Assembly (NCBI GenBank): GCA_027475525.1
Contig: JAMWFC010000049.1
Location: forward strand, 5,006,947-5,070,946
Source: Macrolepiota albuminosa
Taxonomy: Eukaryota; Basidiomycota; Agaricomycetes; Agaricales; Agaricaceae
Reading direction: 5' to 3'
Length of the DNA: 64,000 nucleotides
The notes under the pieces are model-generated. The model saw nothing but the letters and a program-made list of their open reading frames with translations. It searched no databases and was not told where the DNA came from. A program made the position numbers and the translations under genes. How positions within the stretch are numbered: the first letter of the stretch is position 1; every line of letters begins with the position of its first letter. Shown here in pieces: positions 11,242 through 22,752 of this stretch.

Positions 11242-12193
11242 TGATAGGACCCTATACAAGCTAGGCGCATCAACGGCAGGCTCGGCACCAGCTCTGGAAA
11301 CCTTGCCGCACTCGTTCCGAACTTAGCGCACGCATTCTACCTATTTTAAGCCATTTCTGACGGCCACGCACAGCAAGAAGCAGATCCAATCAGTGATAGC
11401 GCCGACGGCAGCAAGAATGACAACTGACAGATGGCATCAGTCACTGATGACAGCGCTTAGCGAGAAGCCTGATGATCTATCAAAAACTGTCAGACAGCTT
11501 GGCGTTTGACCTTGGCGTCTGACACTGCTTAGCGTCTCGATTTGGCGCCTGACATCGCTTAGGTGCTCTGACAGACAGAAGGGTGATGGAGTGATGATTT
11601 AGCTTCGCAATCTGTCGCCTGGCGTCGCTAAGGCTCTTGAATGGACAGTAGGGATCTGAAACCGTTGGAGCTACCTCTATAAAATTTTCCAGTTTACCGC
11701 ACTTTGGCAATGGTTGGTCACTGGCAACGGTGAACTCCTTGTAGTATATATAGTACTTACCGACTTGTACATACATCATCGAACAATAGACCAGAGTTTA
11801 CTACTCCCCTTTCTTCAGTCTCCCTTACGTTCAAGAGCTCATTTACGCTACGGTCGGCAACGTCAAACTCATCGGCAGTTGCAGACGCTCGCCAACACTT
11901 GACATACTTGCGCCTTGCAATTACGGCAGGCATTATCGCCGCTTAGACTTTGCTAAGCTTACGTTGCTCTTGCCGCTCACATTGCCATGTCACTTACCGC
12001 TTCTTTCATAAGCGCTTTACCTTAGCGCTTGACACTTGCCGACCCCGTTACCAACTTTTACCCATTTTCACAGGCGCGTTCTCTGGGACCTGCCCGGGAC
12101 TCCTCACATCACTTATAGCGCGCCCAACGCAAACTCTTGGTACGGTAACACTATCGTTAACATTTGTTGCTGACCAAACTTTGGGCGTCATCA
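11242..12193 (+). repeat. Solo LTR of gypsy-B inserted in copia-1
   Basis: A 952-bp sequence starting TGATAGGACCC and ending GGGCGTCATCA, flanked by the 4-bp duplication CCGT (11238-11241 and 12194-12197). It is highly similar by eye (roughly 95 percent) to the reverse complement of the gypsy-B 3' LTR at 56919-57856. Removing it with one CCGT leaves the copia-1 frame continuous. A TATATATAG box lies at 11745-11753. The two ATG-led ORFs inside are not genes. Confidence 0.93.
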
Positions 12194-14086
12194 CCGTCAA
12201 CAAAAGAATTGGCAACACTGATCCCAGAGGACAATGTGCCCTCAGACCCTGCTCTGACACCTCCACCTGTGGTCTCAATGCCAGCATCTACCAAGGTTAC
12301 ACCCCCAGAAGCACCCTCCATTACCCCTGAGCCTATGCCAACTGTTGCAGCACCCAGAACTTCTAGATGGAGCAACTTGCCTCCAAGAAATCACCCCACA
12401 CACACTCATCACCAAGTTGAATGCTATGGTGTTGTGGCCACGAATGACGAAACCTCCAAAGAAGAGAACAAGGGTCCGCACAGAGCCTACATTGCATTTG
12501 AAGAGACTGAGCTCAAGACACACCGTGAAGCAGCTTCCTCCACTTGCTCGAAGCAGTGGGAGGAGGCAATTGCGACCAAATACAAGACGTTGCAGCAAAC
12601 CGGCACTTTTAAGTGGGTTTTGACGCTTCCTGAAGGTCAGAAAGCCATTGGAAGTTGCATCGTGTTCTGTGTGAAGCGCGATGGCAACGGAAACATTTCC
12701 AAGTACAAAGCTTGGATTGTTGTGAAGGGCTTCTTGCAAGTCTACAGTCAAGACTTTACCAAAACTTTCTTTTCCGTTGCAAAATTCACCACTCTGTGAA
12801 CTCTCCTATCCGTCGTGGCCTGCAAAGACTGGGAGCTTCATCAAGTCAATGTTGTAGCTGCCTACCTTTGTGGTAATCTCAAGGAAGAACTGTACATGGA
12901 GATACCTGAAGGAGTGATAGTCAAGGGCAAGAACGGTGGCTACTGGAGGCTGAGGAAGCCTCTCTATGGGCTAAAACAAGCAGGGTGGCAATGGAAAACC
13001 AAACTTGATGAGGTAATGTCAAAAGCTGGTTTCAAAAAGAGCCAGGCAAATGACTGCCTCTATATCCTGAGAAAGGATGGTGAAATCATAATGCTGGTCT
13101 TAGTATATGTTGATGACATGGCGCTCACCGCAAAAAGTATCACAATTCTGCAAAAGTTCAAAGATGAACTGTCTGCTGAATTCAAAATATCTGACTTAGG
13201 AGAACTGAGGTACATTCTAGGCATCCAAGTCAAGTGGAACAGGCAGTCACACACCATTTTCCTAAACCAGACAGCATATATTCATCAAATCTTAGCACAA
13301 TTTGGCATGTCCAAATGCATGCCCGTATCCACCCCATCCACCACAAAGCAAGTCCTGTCCACCTCGCAGTCATCCCAAGACAAAAATGAATGTTCAGAAT
13401 ACCTAAAGTTTGCAAACAGATTAAAGTATCTTGAAATTGTTGGCACGCTATTGTACGCCACTCAAACATAGCCCGACATCCAATACTCTGTTGGAATTAT
13501 TGCTCAGTATGGTGGCAACCCTGGGAAAACTCACCTGGAAGCCGCAAAATGCATTCTATGCTACTTAAAAGGCACTGCTAAAATAGCGTTAGTCATTGGA
13601 AGAAGTGGGAGCAAAGAAATAGACCTCGTTGGTTGGACTGACTCAAACTGGGCACAAGACATTGACTCATGTCATTCCATTGGTGGATTCATGTTCGACG
13701 TAGCAGGAGGGTCAGTATTGTGGTCAGCCAAGAAACAACCCACAGTTGCACTGTCAACAGTGGAAGCCAAATACATGGCGGCATCAAATGCCACCAAAGA
13801 GGCCATCTGGCTCTGAGTTCTCCTCAAGGACCTTGGATATCCTCAGTTGCATGCAACAATAATTCATGCAAACAATCAAGGCTGCATTGCATTAGCCAGA
13901 AATCTCATCACACACTCACGAGCCAAGCATATTGACATACAACATCATTTCTTATGCGAGCGCATCGAAAGAAAGGAAATTAGTCTCAGTTATTGCTCTA
14001 CAAAGGACATGATTGCTGACATTTTTACAAAGACATTACTGCGTGAAGTATTTGAAAAGTTTCATGGCACACTGGGAGTCAGCTGA
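12194..14086 (+). pseudogene. copia-1 reverse transcriptase-RNase H
   Basis: Continues the polyprotein after the solo LTR. The RT has the copia motifs RKPLYGLKQAG and LVYVDDMAL (YVDD active site, about 13105-13120). The RNase H part includes a C-terminal IADIFTKTL stretch. In-frame stops occur at 12797-12799 (TGA), 13469-13471 (TAG) and about 13814 (TGA, probably a former Trp), so the copy cannot make a functional enzyme. Confidence 0.9.
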
Positions 14087-14112
14087 ATAATGAAGACCTC
14101 ATCAAGTGGGAG

Positions 14113-14413
14113 TGACAAAAGTGCACACCTGCGCTTATGCATTAGTTCCTCAGTTGTCATCTTATCACAGACCCACAGACGCTAACAGCTGCAAAGAATG
14201 GTAGTTTTTCAATTCATGTTAGCCTACATGGAGTTCAACTTCTTCTGTTGAACTTCAGATAAGCACAATAGTGACATTCTGTCCGTATGATACACAATTA
14301 AAACTTCTTCTGTTGAACTCCAGTTCCCCATGTGAACTAAGTCAAGATTTTATCATTGCTTGCCTGCGCTGACCGCAACCTTCCTCACACACATCTGAGA
14401 CGTCCCTTTGTCA
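14113..14413 (+). repeat. copia-1 3' LTR
   Basis: 301 bp, TGACAAA...TTTGTCA, preceded by AAGTGGGAG (polypurine tract) and followed by the target duplicate AGGCA. Confidence 0.93.
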
Positions 14414-14418
14414 AGGCA

Positions 14419-17353
14419 TTGTTGAGGGTGGAGTAGTGATGAAGAATGAGGAGGCAGAAGAGAGGATGGCTCATCTGCAGGACTCCATGGTCACTATTGG
14501 GAAACAGGTTGGCAGCATTCAGAGTGCTATGCAGGCCCTGCAAACTAGCCAACTGGACATGAGAAATGCTTTCCTAACTACCAAAAGCCACCGTGGAGGG
14601 CCAACAGAGAGGCCTGCTCAGGCAATGATGCCTACCCCTGGGGGAAGCACATACTGCTTGTAATGTTGGGGTGTTCCCACATATTTTGAACTTGAACAAG
14701 TCCTACTAAACTTAACATCTATCTGACTCTTGTGTCTTGGCCCCTCTCAGTCTGATCAACTGTGGACACCCATTATTGTAAGTCAACAAACTCAAAATCT
14801 GCATTAGCAATGTCTACTAGATATTTTCTTTGCAACCAGCAACCCAGGAAGTCAGCTTGCTGGCTCAGTCTCACTGCTGTTAGGAACATGAGTCTCTTGC
14901 AATGCTTTGGAACACTAGTTAGAAACTCTGTGACCAATGTAGTGGATCCGGAACCACACATTGATAATTTTGCAAGTACTGAAAATGTCACAATGCCCAC
15001 TGAGTTAGAAGTGGAAGCAGCTGAGCCGCAGGCTGGTAGAAAAGTCAACCTCTCGAGAAATGATGACACTGATGGAAAATCTAGTTTAATTAGTCCTCCA
15101 TCTGATGCAGACAAAAATGGTAACTTACCTGCTAGGGAATATAGTAACCCTCATAGTGAAACCAATATAATACCTGTGCCACAATCCCACTGTCACTTTG
15201 CAGGAGATGAATATGAGGAAGCCTTTGCAGAGGCTAGAAGCCATCTCACTGATGCTGAACATGAGCACAGTGACAAAAGAATGGACAGGGTCCACTCTGA
15301 CTATGGCACAAATTATGATGCCTAGGAAGGCACCTGTGACAAGGGTAAAGGTGCAGACCTCCAAAACTGGGAGGATGTAGATCTTGATGAAGCTGAAATA
15401 GACCCTCAACTCCAACAAGAGTTACTTGAAGAATACAATGAGGGATTGGACTATGAAAACCAACCATCAGCCCCAGAGCTGGAGCAGATAAACAAAAGTT
15501 GGAGTGCGAATTAGACCATATGCACAAAAAAACAAGAAAACCAATTACAAAAAACACAAGGCACACACTGAATCAGAGCTGATCTCTGACAAACTAGCTG
15601 CCCTAATCCAAAAAGTGGCTGAAGGCTCAGAGAGTAAACACTGATACAGGCCAGATGCAAGCAAAAGAACTCACCATCCACTGTCCAGAAAAGAATGTGG
15701 CTATCAAGTCCATCACACAAATTACTTTCAGAAGTGCACTGGGATGGGCCTTCAAATGTCTCAGCAAGCATCAATGCCACAATTTGTCTGACCCTGACCC
15801 TGACTCCTCAGATTCTTTGTCAGACAGTGAATCAGACTCAGACACAAGCTCTGGGTATGATAGCAAAGACAGTGAGTCCAGCTCCTTGAGCTCTAAGTTG
15901 CAATCATCATCACACTGTCACGGGCACTGCAGACCCAGTCAAACAAAGGATAAATGGTCTTGGCACACCATAATCAAGCTGACCCCTCCTGAAAAATATG
16001 ATGGGAAGGTGGACATACATGCATTCCATAGGTTCTTGACCCATGATACTGCCTACGTCAAGTATGGCTACATTGAGAAGAGGCACCAGGTAATGGTATT
16101 GTCCAAATTCTTGACTGGAAAGGCCTACATGTTCTATATGCATTGTGTGTTGCTGGACTCCAAGCGCTGGTCAATAAAGAAATTCTTCATCAAATAAATT
16201 GTTTAACTATTGCTTCTCAATTGACTTCAGGAATCAGCAGAGAGAGAGATTGAACAGCTTCTATCAGGGACAGAAATCAGTCCACAAATACATTGCTGAT
16301 CTAGATGAGTTATTCATCATTGTAGGCACAGATAGTGCCTGAGCCTGTGTAGTTAAGCTCTTTAATGGGTTCCAGCCTTCACTTCATAAAGCCCTGTTAC
16401 AGGCTTACCTCAACCCTGAATATACTTCCTGGAAGGAGATGGTACAAGAGGCCAAATATCAGGAGTTAGCCAACAATGTCGACATGAAAGACTCCCATAA
16501 TCAAAACCGTGGTGGCAATCAATCCTAGCACAACACTAATTTGCAGTCAGCAGAATAGCAAAGTGATAATAATAAATCTAATAAGACCAGCCATGTGTTA
16601 GATTGTACTAAATGATCTCAGAATAATTTTGTGCATAAGAATAACACTGCAAATAACCATCTACCCAGTAACCCAGGCAGGCAAGGCCAGAAATCACAGA
16701 AAAACAATGGACCTAAGAAGAATGTGATCAGAAAGCCCTCCTGACAAAGAAGGAGAAGGATGAATATTGCTGCAAATAAATGCTTCCAGTGTGGGCAAGA
16801 AGGCCATTTTACATGCAACTGTCCTGAAAAGAGAAAAGCAAAATCTGGTAATGGAAAACTGCCAGGCATTAGCACATTTGAAATCAGAATGGACCTGGCA
16901 TGCACTGAGCAACTGTGCATTGATAGCCTCGGCAAAACTACCAAGTTGTCCTTGGGAATGATACAATTTGAATCAATCAGCTACTCAAACAACAAAGAGT
17001 ATGATAGCAAAGGAGATACAATCCCAGACCTACAGTCAGTATCAGACTTGGACCAGGACCAGGACAACTTCTCAGATCTTGGGTCCACAAGCTCAGCTGC
17101 AGAAGTACAAGATGAGTTGTTTGATGAGTACACCTTGGACAATGAGGAAACCCTACTTGCCCTGCCAAAAGAGTTTGACAAAATATACTGTATGCCAGTA
17201 AAATCAGCAGAAGAGAAGCTTGCTATGTTGAACATAGACTCTAAGCACAGATGTCTGAGAAATCTGGCATGTAATAAGCTAGAAGAAATGCTAGAAAGTA
17301 TGCAGCATTACTCTGGAGATCCCACTAATGTACTACAGTTTAGAGGAAGGTGA
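14419..17353 (+). pseudogene. Gypsy-A gag relic with zinc knuckle
   Basis: A series of broken plus-strand frames. 15655-16197 has an acidic, Ser/Asp-rich stretch followed by a retrotransposon gag core (LTPPEKYDGKVDIHAFHRFL), which continues past stops at 16195 and about 16340 to near 16500. 16760-17353 carries a CCHC knuckle (CFQCGQEGHFTCNC). No protease, RT or integrase follows, so this is a 3'-truncated gag remnant. CpG is nearly absent while TpG and CpA are common, as expected for an old, methylated copy. Confidence 0.7.
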
Positions 17354-17789
17354 TTTGTTGCTACTGTGGTGGTGCAAAATGAGATCATTGTTCACAATAA
17401 AGTGTTTGATGAATTTGAAATAATCAACAAGTCCCTAGTAGAATGATTGCAATACTCACTGGGAGATTGGTATGTGACAATCCACAGCATCCAAACTTGT
17501 AACAAAGTTACAGTTGTGTGGAAGCTTAAGGTTCGCACTGCACAGAATCAGACCAGTCTGGTCTATTGACTATGTAGTATCAACACAAAATAAGCTGCTG
17601 CATAAGCAGCATATGTAACCTATTGATATAAATGTAAATAATAATATTATATTATAATATAATATCTACTTCAGTAAGTAAAAGCTATGTGGCTAACGCC
17701 ACACAGCAGACTACACTACACACTCCCCAATCAGACCAACTACGGTCTCAAAGCACCACAATGGTCAGGCCGTCAGTAAGTCAGGGATG
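17354..17789. other. Non-coding relic sequence with AT palindromes
   Basis: No gene. Contains a TTATATTATAATATAATAT tract (about 17645-17665) and short inverted repeats (TGTGGCTAACGCCACA near 17687). Confidence 0.5.
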
Positions 17790-20651
17790 AGGGCAATGGC
17801 AGAGTTCCTGGGCTCCCAGAATAGATCAGTGGTGGGTGTTGTCCATATTGTAGTCAAGGAGTTCATTCTCAGATGCAGGCTTGTGAGAAGTGCCCAATAG
17901 CCCTGCTATAGGCAGGAAATTGTCATAGTTCTGTAGTAGGGACAGTGTAAGGTTGGGGTCAAAGGCTGGCCCCAGAGTAGGTGGTTGGAGATCAGGTAGA
18001 TCCCCATCATCAGATGAGTCCACCAGCATGCTCGCATGTGTCAATTCCAATGTATGCAGGTGCAGTGATGGGACTGCCATCCATACCATGGGTGCATTGG
18101 CCCATGGTAGAGCCATATATGGAATCTTCACCACAAGCACAGGACTCAGCAGTGCCAGATGCACTCCTCAGCCATTTGAAAGCAGCAGGACAGCCAGTCC
18201 CTGCAACTATGTCCTTTCTGCAGGACAGTTTGGCTGTCATTGTGATGGAGGGGTTGCTTGACCAGATCAAGCTGATAAAGAGGCAGCATGTATCAGTGCT
18301 GGAACAGATGGACCACACGTCTAAGCACAAAGTTTCATCTATTGAGAAACCAACCACTGAGGTCAAGAGGGCTAGATATTAGCCTGTCTGACCAGTTGAG
18401 CCTTCACAGGCTAGGATGCCATCAGCAGTGCAACCAAAATGCCTGGAGCAGCCTGTTTAGCCTGTTGCCTCATTATCACGGCTACCCACTGTGGCCTCTC
18501 AGGCCCAGTCAGAGTCACTGGCTATCGTCAGTGAGCCTCTGGCCAACCTGTCCCTGGGTCAGCAGGAGACCGCTGATAGGCTTCTACTCGGACTGAGCGC
18601 ATCAAGGGACATTATAGGCCGACCAACACTTGACACACTAAAGGCNNNNNNNNNNNNNNNNNNNNNNNNNNNNNNNNNNNNNNNNNNNNNNNNNNNNNNN
18701 NNNNNNNNNNNNNNNNNNNNNNNNNNNNNNNNNNNNNNNNNNNNNCCGTACGCCAGGCGCTGGAGACGGCGTTGTACTGCGTATACGTCCAGCGCACCCA
18801 ACCACAGTTGGCGTCATCACCGCATTGTCTTGGGCCCCACCTATGGGGTCCAAACCTGTTACTATGGCACTATGGGCACCAATTCATAGTCCGTCCTGCA
18901 CTGAGTCAGGAGAGAGAACTCTGGTGCAAAATGTGCCTGCCTCTCTGGTGGCTTAGCCACAAACCACTTTGTCTGCTCCGGCAAAGTTGGGGCCATCTTG
19001 TCAACATTGCAGCTACAAGCCGCCTCTTGATGCCATTGGAGGTCATAGCCTTCTCTGCTGGCATTCCCGCATGAGCAGGAGAAGTTCAGATGCTTTTCAT
19101 GTTGCCAGTGTTTGTACTGGCCCCACCAGAATATTACCCTGTGGTTGTCTTGACTCCAGACCCCTGCACACCAGAACAATATGATGGTCTGGTGGCGACC
19201 TCAAGAGGGAAAACCATGCCTGGAAAAGGCAAAGCACCAGTTGCGTCCTTGTCTGATGAGAGCAACTATGGAGAGTTGAGCTTGGAGCAGGAGAAGGATG
19301 GAGAGGAGGGGGAATTAGCAGCAGACTGATTCCAACAAGTATTGTGCAATAAGCACATAGCAAAGAAGAAGGCAAACCATGCCAAGGAGTTGCAGGCCTG
19401 AAATATAAGGCCAAGGATGAATTCTTGAGGAGAATCCCTGACAGCTTGGAGGTGAAAGTGTGGGGGCCGCTTAATATTGAGCAAATGAACTTGTACTTCA
19501 GGAAAGCACTCAGCCACTGCATGTACTATTCATATGCCACAAATACAGTGCTGATGGGAGCTGACACCAACAGAGCAGTGTTGTATGAGTATGCCTCTAG
19601 ACACCGTGTCCTCATTCCAGGCACCATTGTGTACAAGCACACCCTACATGGTCTTTCCCACACTCCTTTAGAGCTTGATCGGCTCTATAAGTACTATATA
19701 AACATTTATGTCCCGTGTTATGACAGAATTGTTGCATATATGCTGATCACAGAGCTTCAGATGTTTGCACAGCAAACAGTTGAGGCTCTGCATGATCAAA
19801 CCATGCAGCTCCTGATGAAGGAGCCTCAATATCAAGATCTTGTCAACTCAATGCAGGGTCCTGACAACCTCATTCTTGTAGAGCAATGACACATTCTGGG
19901 GTGCTTTCTGTGCATGAAAGAAGATGGTTCCATGGCGCTGTGTGTAATGCACGCTTGAGACCCAGCCACGCCGTTTGACTTGAATCAGCTAGCACAGTAC
20001 ATGCTGATCTTTGGTTGCTCCAGGCTGGAGAACACTTATCAGGGCATTGCAGTGGACCACACTTACCACATGCACTGGCAAACCCTCTTTGGTTTTGCAT
20101 TGTGTTGAGCTCTTTGCACTAATAGCACAGCCAAACCTGTGATTGTACAGTGCATGACTCTTGTCATGGCCCATCCAGAACTGTACTATGAGGCAATTGC
20201 CTTGTATGATGCTATGTTCCCCGAGCAACTATTTGAGCCCCAACATGGGCCAAAGCTCAAAATCCACTAAGTTCATGTGCCAGATGAGCAAGCACAGAAC
20301 TACTCTGATGATGATACGTTACACATCCTTTTACACAACTGGATTCCACTGGACTGGGTGGACCACGCCTATACTTACAGTGTGGTCTTCCTAGAACAGC
20401 AGTTCCACTCCCCAACAATGTCTATGGACATCTTTAAACAAATTAATGATGAGTGCATAGAGCGCCTCTCTACTTATGGCACTCCTCCTGCAATCCCACA
20501 ATTGGATAGATGGTGGGAAATGACTAAAGATGACTATTATCATCTTATGTTCAAGCACCATGAGGAGAGTAATCTCCTAACCAACTCTGAGGCCAATGGC
20601 CTCTATTATCTTATCAGCATGGACTCAAATCGGGTCACTCTCTTAAACTGA
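17790..20651 (+). pseudogene. Decayed gene of unrecognised family around assembly gap
   Basis: Plus-strand frames separated by stops and small shifts read as one decayed protein. An N-terminal Pro/Ser/Gln-rich part (17.8-18.6 kb) leads into the gap. A KGKAPVASLSDESNYGELSL segment (19.2 kb) follows, then a well-composed core (19425-19889) and a C-terminal part rich in Trp/Tyr/His (20277-20651). Between the last two, frames stay interpretable through several stops (about 19.89-20.27 kb). CpG depletion matches the transposon relics. No catalytic motif was recognised. It may be a multi-copy host family or cargo of a mobile element; I cannot tell which. Confidence 0.45.
18646..18745. other. Assembly gap (100 N)
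   Basis: Exactly 100 N, a conventional size for an unsized scaffold gap. Sequence and distances across it are unknown. Confidence 0.99.
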
Positions 20652-21480
20652 ACGTCAGTGCATGGTACGCTACCCACTGATACAACGCTGTACCAGCAGT
20701 CAGGGACACACCATGCATCAGAAGTCAAAATAAACATTTAATCATAAGGCTGAAAACTGTAAGCCTCCTGGTAGCAGTCTCAATAAATTATATCTCCAAA
20801 AACACCCCAATAAATACACAGACAGTACAGAACAACAGGCAGAGACTGGCTCAAACTATCAGCTCAACAATAGTCCAACCACTGTAATGGGGAGGGGAAG
20901 CATGGGAGCTGGCAGAAGTGACAAAATGGGATCAAATTGTGGTGATCTGGATCAAAGATCAGATCTGACAATGATACAACCAAAAGGGGAAAGAAGGATC
21001 TATGAATGGGATTGTGCTAAATGGAGCTTGAACAAATGGGGAAGTGGCAATCAGAAACATCTGGAAGAATGATGGAACAAGAAGTTGAATGGTGGAATGG
21101 GTGCACCGAAACAGGCCTCTCAAAAAGGAAATTGGACTATCAAATATGTTCTGGAGGTTGGGGAGTTTACAACAAAGGGTCATGTGTAGATAGTGGTCTG
21201 TGCACCAGAAAAACAGTATAAATAGCCCAAGTTTAGTAGAGAATAGACAGGCAATTGATAGGCAAAGGCTCAGTGATTCCCAGGGAGTGAATTGCTTAGG
21301 CTGGAGTTTGTTGAGAACCCTCTGCATTCTGGAAGATTAGGATTTGCACTCAAAACATTAATACATCAACTTCGTCATCAAGTCAGTGTGAACTGAGGAG
21401 TCATACTCTACACCAGCAAGCCCCAGAACTATCAGTAATACTCACACCAAGTACTACACCACCATTTATCCAGCAATTAA
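20652..21480. other. LTR-like relic with TATA box, no gene
   Basis: No credible ORF. A core-promoter-like TATAAATAG occurs near 21217 and is followed by sequence of LTR type, but no matching partner, TG/CA ends or target duplication was found, so it is left unclassified. Confidence 0.4.
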
Positions 21481-21482
21481 CA

Positions 21483-21770
21483 CAAGCTATGATTCATGTC
21501 TTCGGCACGAATTTTATAGCTTGTTGGAGGCTTTGCCCCCAAACCCCCCCCCCCCCCCAACTAAGCCTCCACCCTAACCTCACTTCGTTTGGTTAGGGCT
21601 CCAAGTATGTACAAGTAACTTAGCCTCCACCCCAACCTCACTTCATTTGGTTAGGGCTCCAAGTATGTATATAAGTAATTCAGTCTCCACTCCAACCTCA
21701 CTTTGTTTGGTTAGGGGTTCCAAATATGTATCTTAGTAACTCAGCTTCTATCATAATCTTACTTTTATTA
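21483..21770. repeat. Hairpin, poly-C and about 60-bp tandem repeats near Helitron end
   Basis: CAAGCTAT (21483-21490) pairs with ATAGCTTG (21516-21523). A C run of about 15 follows at 21544. Then come three full and one partial diverged units of about 60 bp, each with an inverted pair such as CCCTAACC (21572-21579) and GGTTAGGG (21591-21598). The location 3' of the helicase frame suits the 3' terminal region of a Helitron, although a CTRR end was not located. Confidence 0.7.
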
Positions 21771-21940
21771 TGTCTTACTGATTCCAGCATAAGTTGTTAA
21801 CAAATAGAGAGTTTCACATTTATCAAAAAATAATGCTACAATTCCAAGTTATATATATTCTATTAGTACAGTATCAATAAATATCAAGTTAGATGCTAAA
21901 ATATAAAAGTTAGTAATAAGTAAGTAATTAACAATCAGAC

Positions 21941-22681
21941 TTACATTTGTAAACTATTCAGGACTTCTTGATATACAATATTTGCAGTCATTTTTGATGT
22001 ATTTTCTTCTGACAAAATCACCTTGATATGATCTCCTGATGTGCATTGAGAAAGTGCAACATAAAGTTGGCCATGTATAAAAACAGGTGATTGAAAGTCC
22101 AATCCAACATGCTTGACTGATTGCCCTTGAGACTTGTTGATAGTCATAGCAAAGGCTAATCAAATTGGAAACTGTCTCCTGCATAATGGTATTGGCATAT
22201 CCTCTTCAGAGGCATATAGATTGATCCTTGGAATCAAAACAGTTGAACCTGCAAACTTGACATCTCCACTGATAATACAACATCTGAGGACTCTGGTGCT
22301 GATATGAGTGACAATCATTCTAGTTCCATTGCAAAGTCCTTTGGTTGTGTCCAGATTTCTGAGGAGCATGACAGGAACTCCAATCTTCAAAGCCAGTTTA
22401 GCCAAAGGCAAACTACTGGCTTTCAAAGAGTTGAGATATTCCACAGGATATAATGCAAGGCCATCAGGATTCCTGTTATCAGAGAGAACAGAATCTGCAC
22501 TCTGTAAAATTCTTTCCTCTCCTGGATACCTCTTTAGAACTTCTGCATTGATCTCCTCTATATCAGAGTTCCTGCAAGAGAGAATAGTCTGATCCAGGTA
22601 ATACTGATCATGTTGAGAATGACCAATATCAGGATATGTGGAAGAAATCAATCCAGTGATAGAATTGTCATCACAGATCAT
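21941..22681 (-). pseudogene. Helitron helicase, C-terminal part
   Basis: Two overlapping minus-strand frames separated by a stop or shift near 22160. The upstream one has helicase sequence with GVPVMLLRNLDTTKGLCNGT, the segment of Pif1-type helicases before motif V. The downstream one has [17 protein letters not shown] and YVALSQCTS, the last conserved motifs of Pif1 and Helitron helicases. The Walker A and B half of the helicase is absent. Confidence 0.75.
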
Positions 22682-22752
22682 CCTTCCTGTTCATTAGGGT
22701 TGTTATAGCATTGGTGATCTCCAAAGTCAGCCCTAAGTTGAACAGAAAGCCT

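Larger units (their letters stand above)
8667..14413 (+). mobile_element. Ty1/copia LTR retrotransposon copia-1
   Basis: A complete but decayed element: 301-bp LTRs at both ends, each beginning TGACAAA and ending TTTGTCA, a flanking 5-bp target-site duplication AGGCA (8662-8666 and 14414-14418), a half-tRNA primer site after the 5' LTR, and a purine tract (AAGTGGGAG) before the 3' LTR. Gene order gag, protease, integrase, RT, RNase H is the Ty1/copia order. Stops and frameshifts are scattered through the coding part. A 952-bp solo LTR of another family sits between integrase and RT. It is inserted into the gypsy-A relic. Confidence 0.95.

Noticed and set aside
11950..12330. ORF spanning the solo LTR end
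   Set aside because: It crosses the LTR/copia-1 junction, so it is chimeric by insertion.
12275..12751. 158-codon minus-strand ORF
   Set aside because: Antisense shadow of the copia-1 polyprotein.
21541..21598. Internal telomere
   Set aside because: Only single CCCTAACC/GGTTAGGG inverted motifs occur, not a tandem TTAGGG array.
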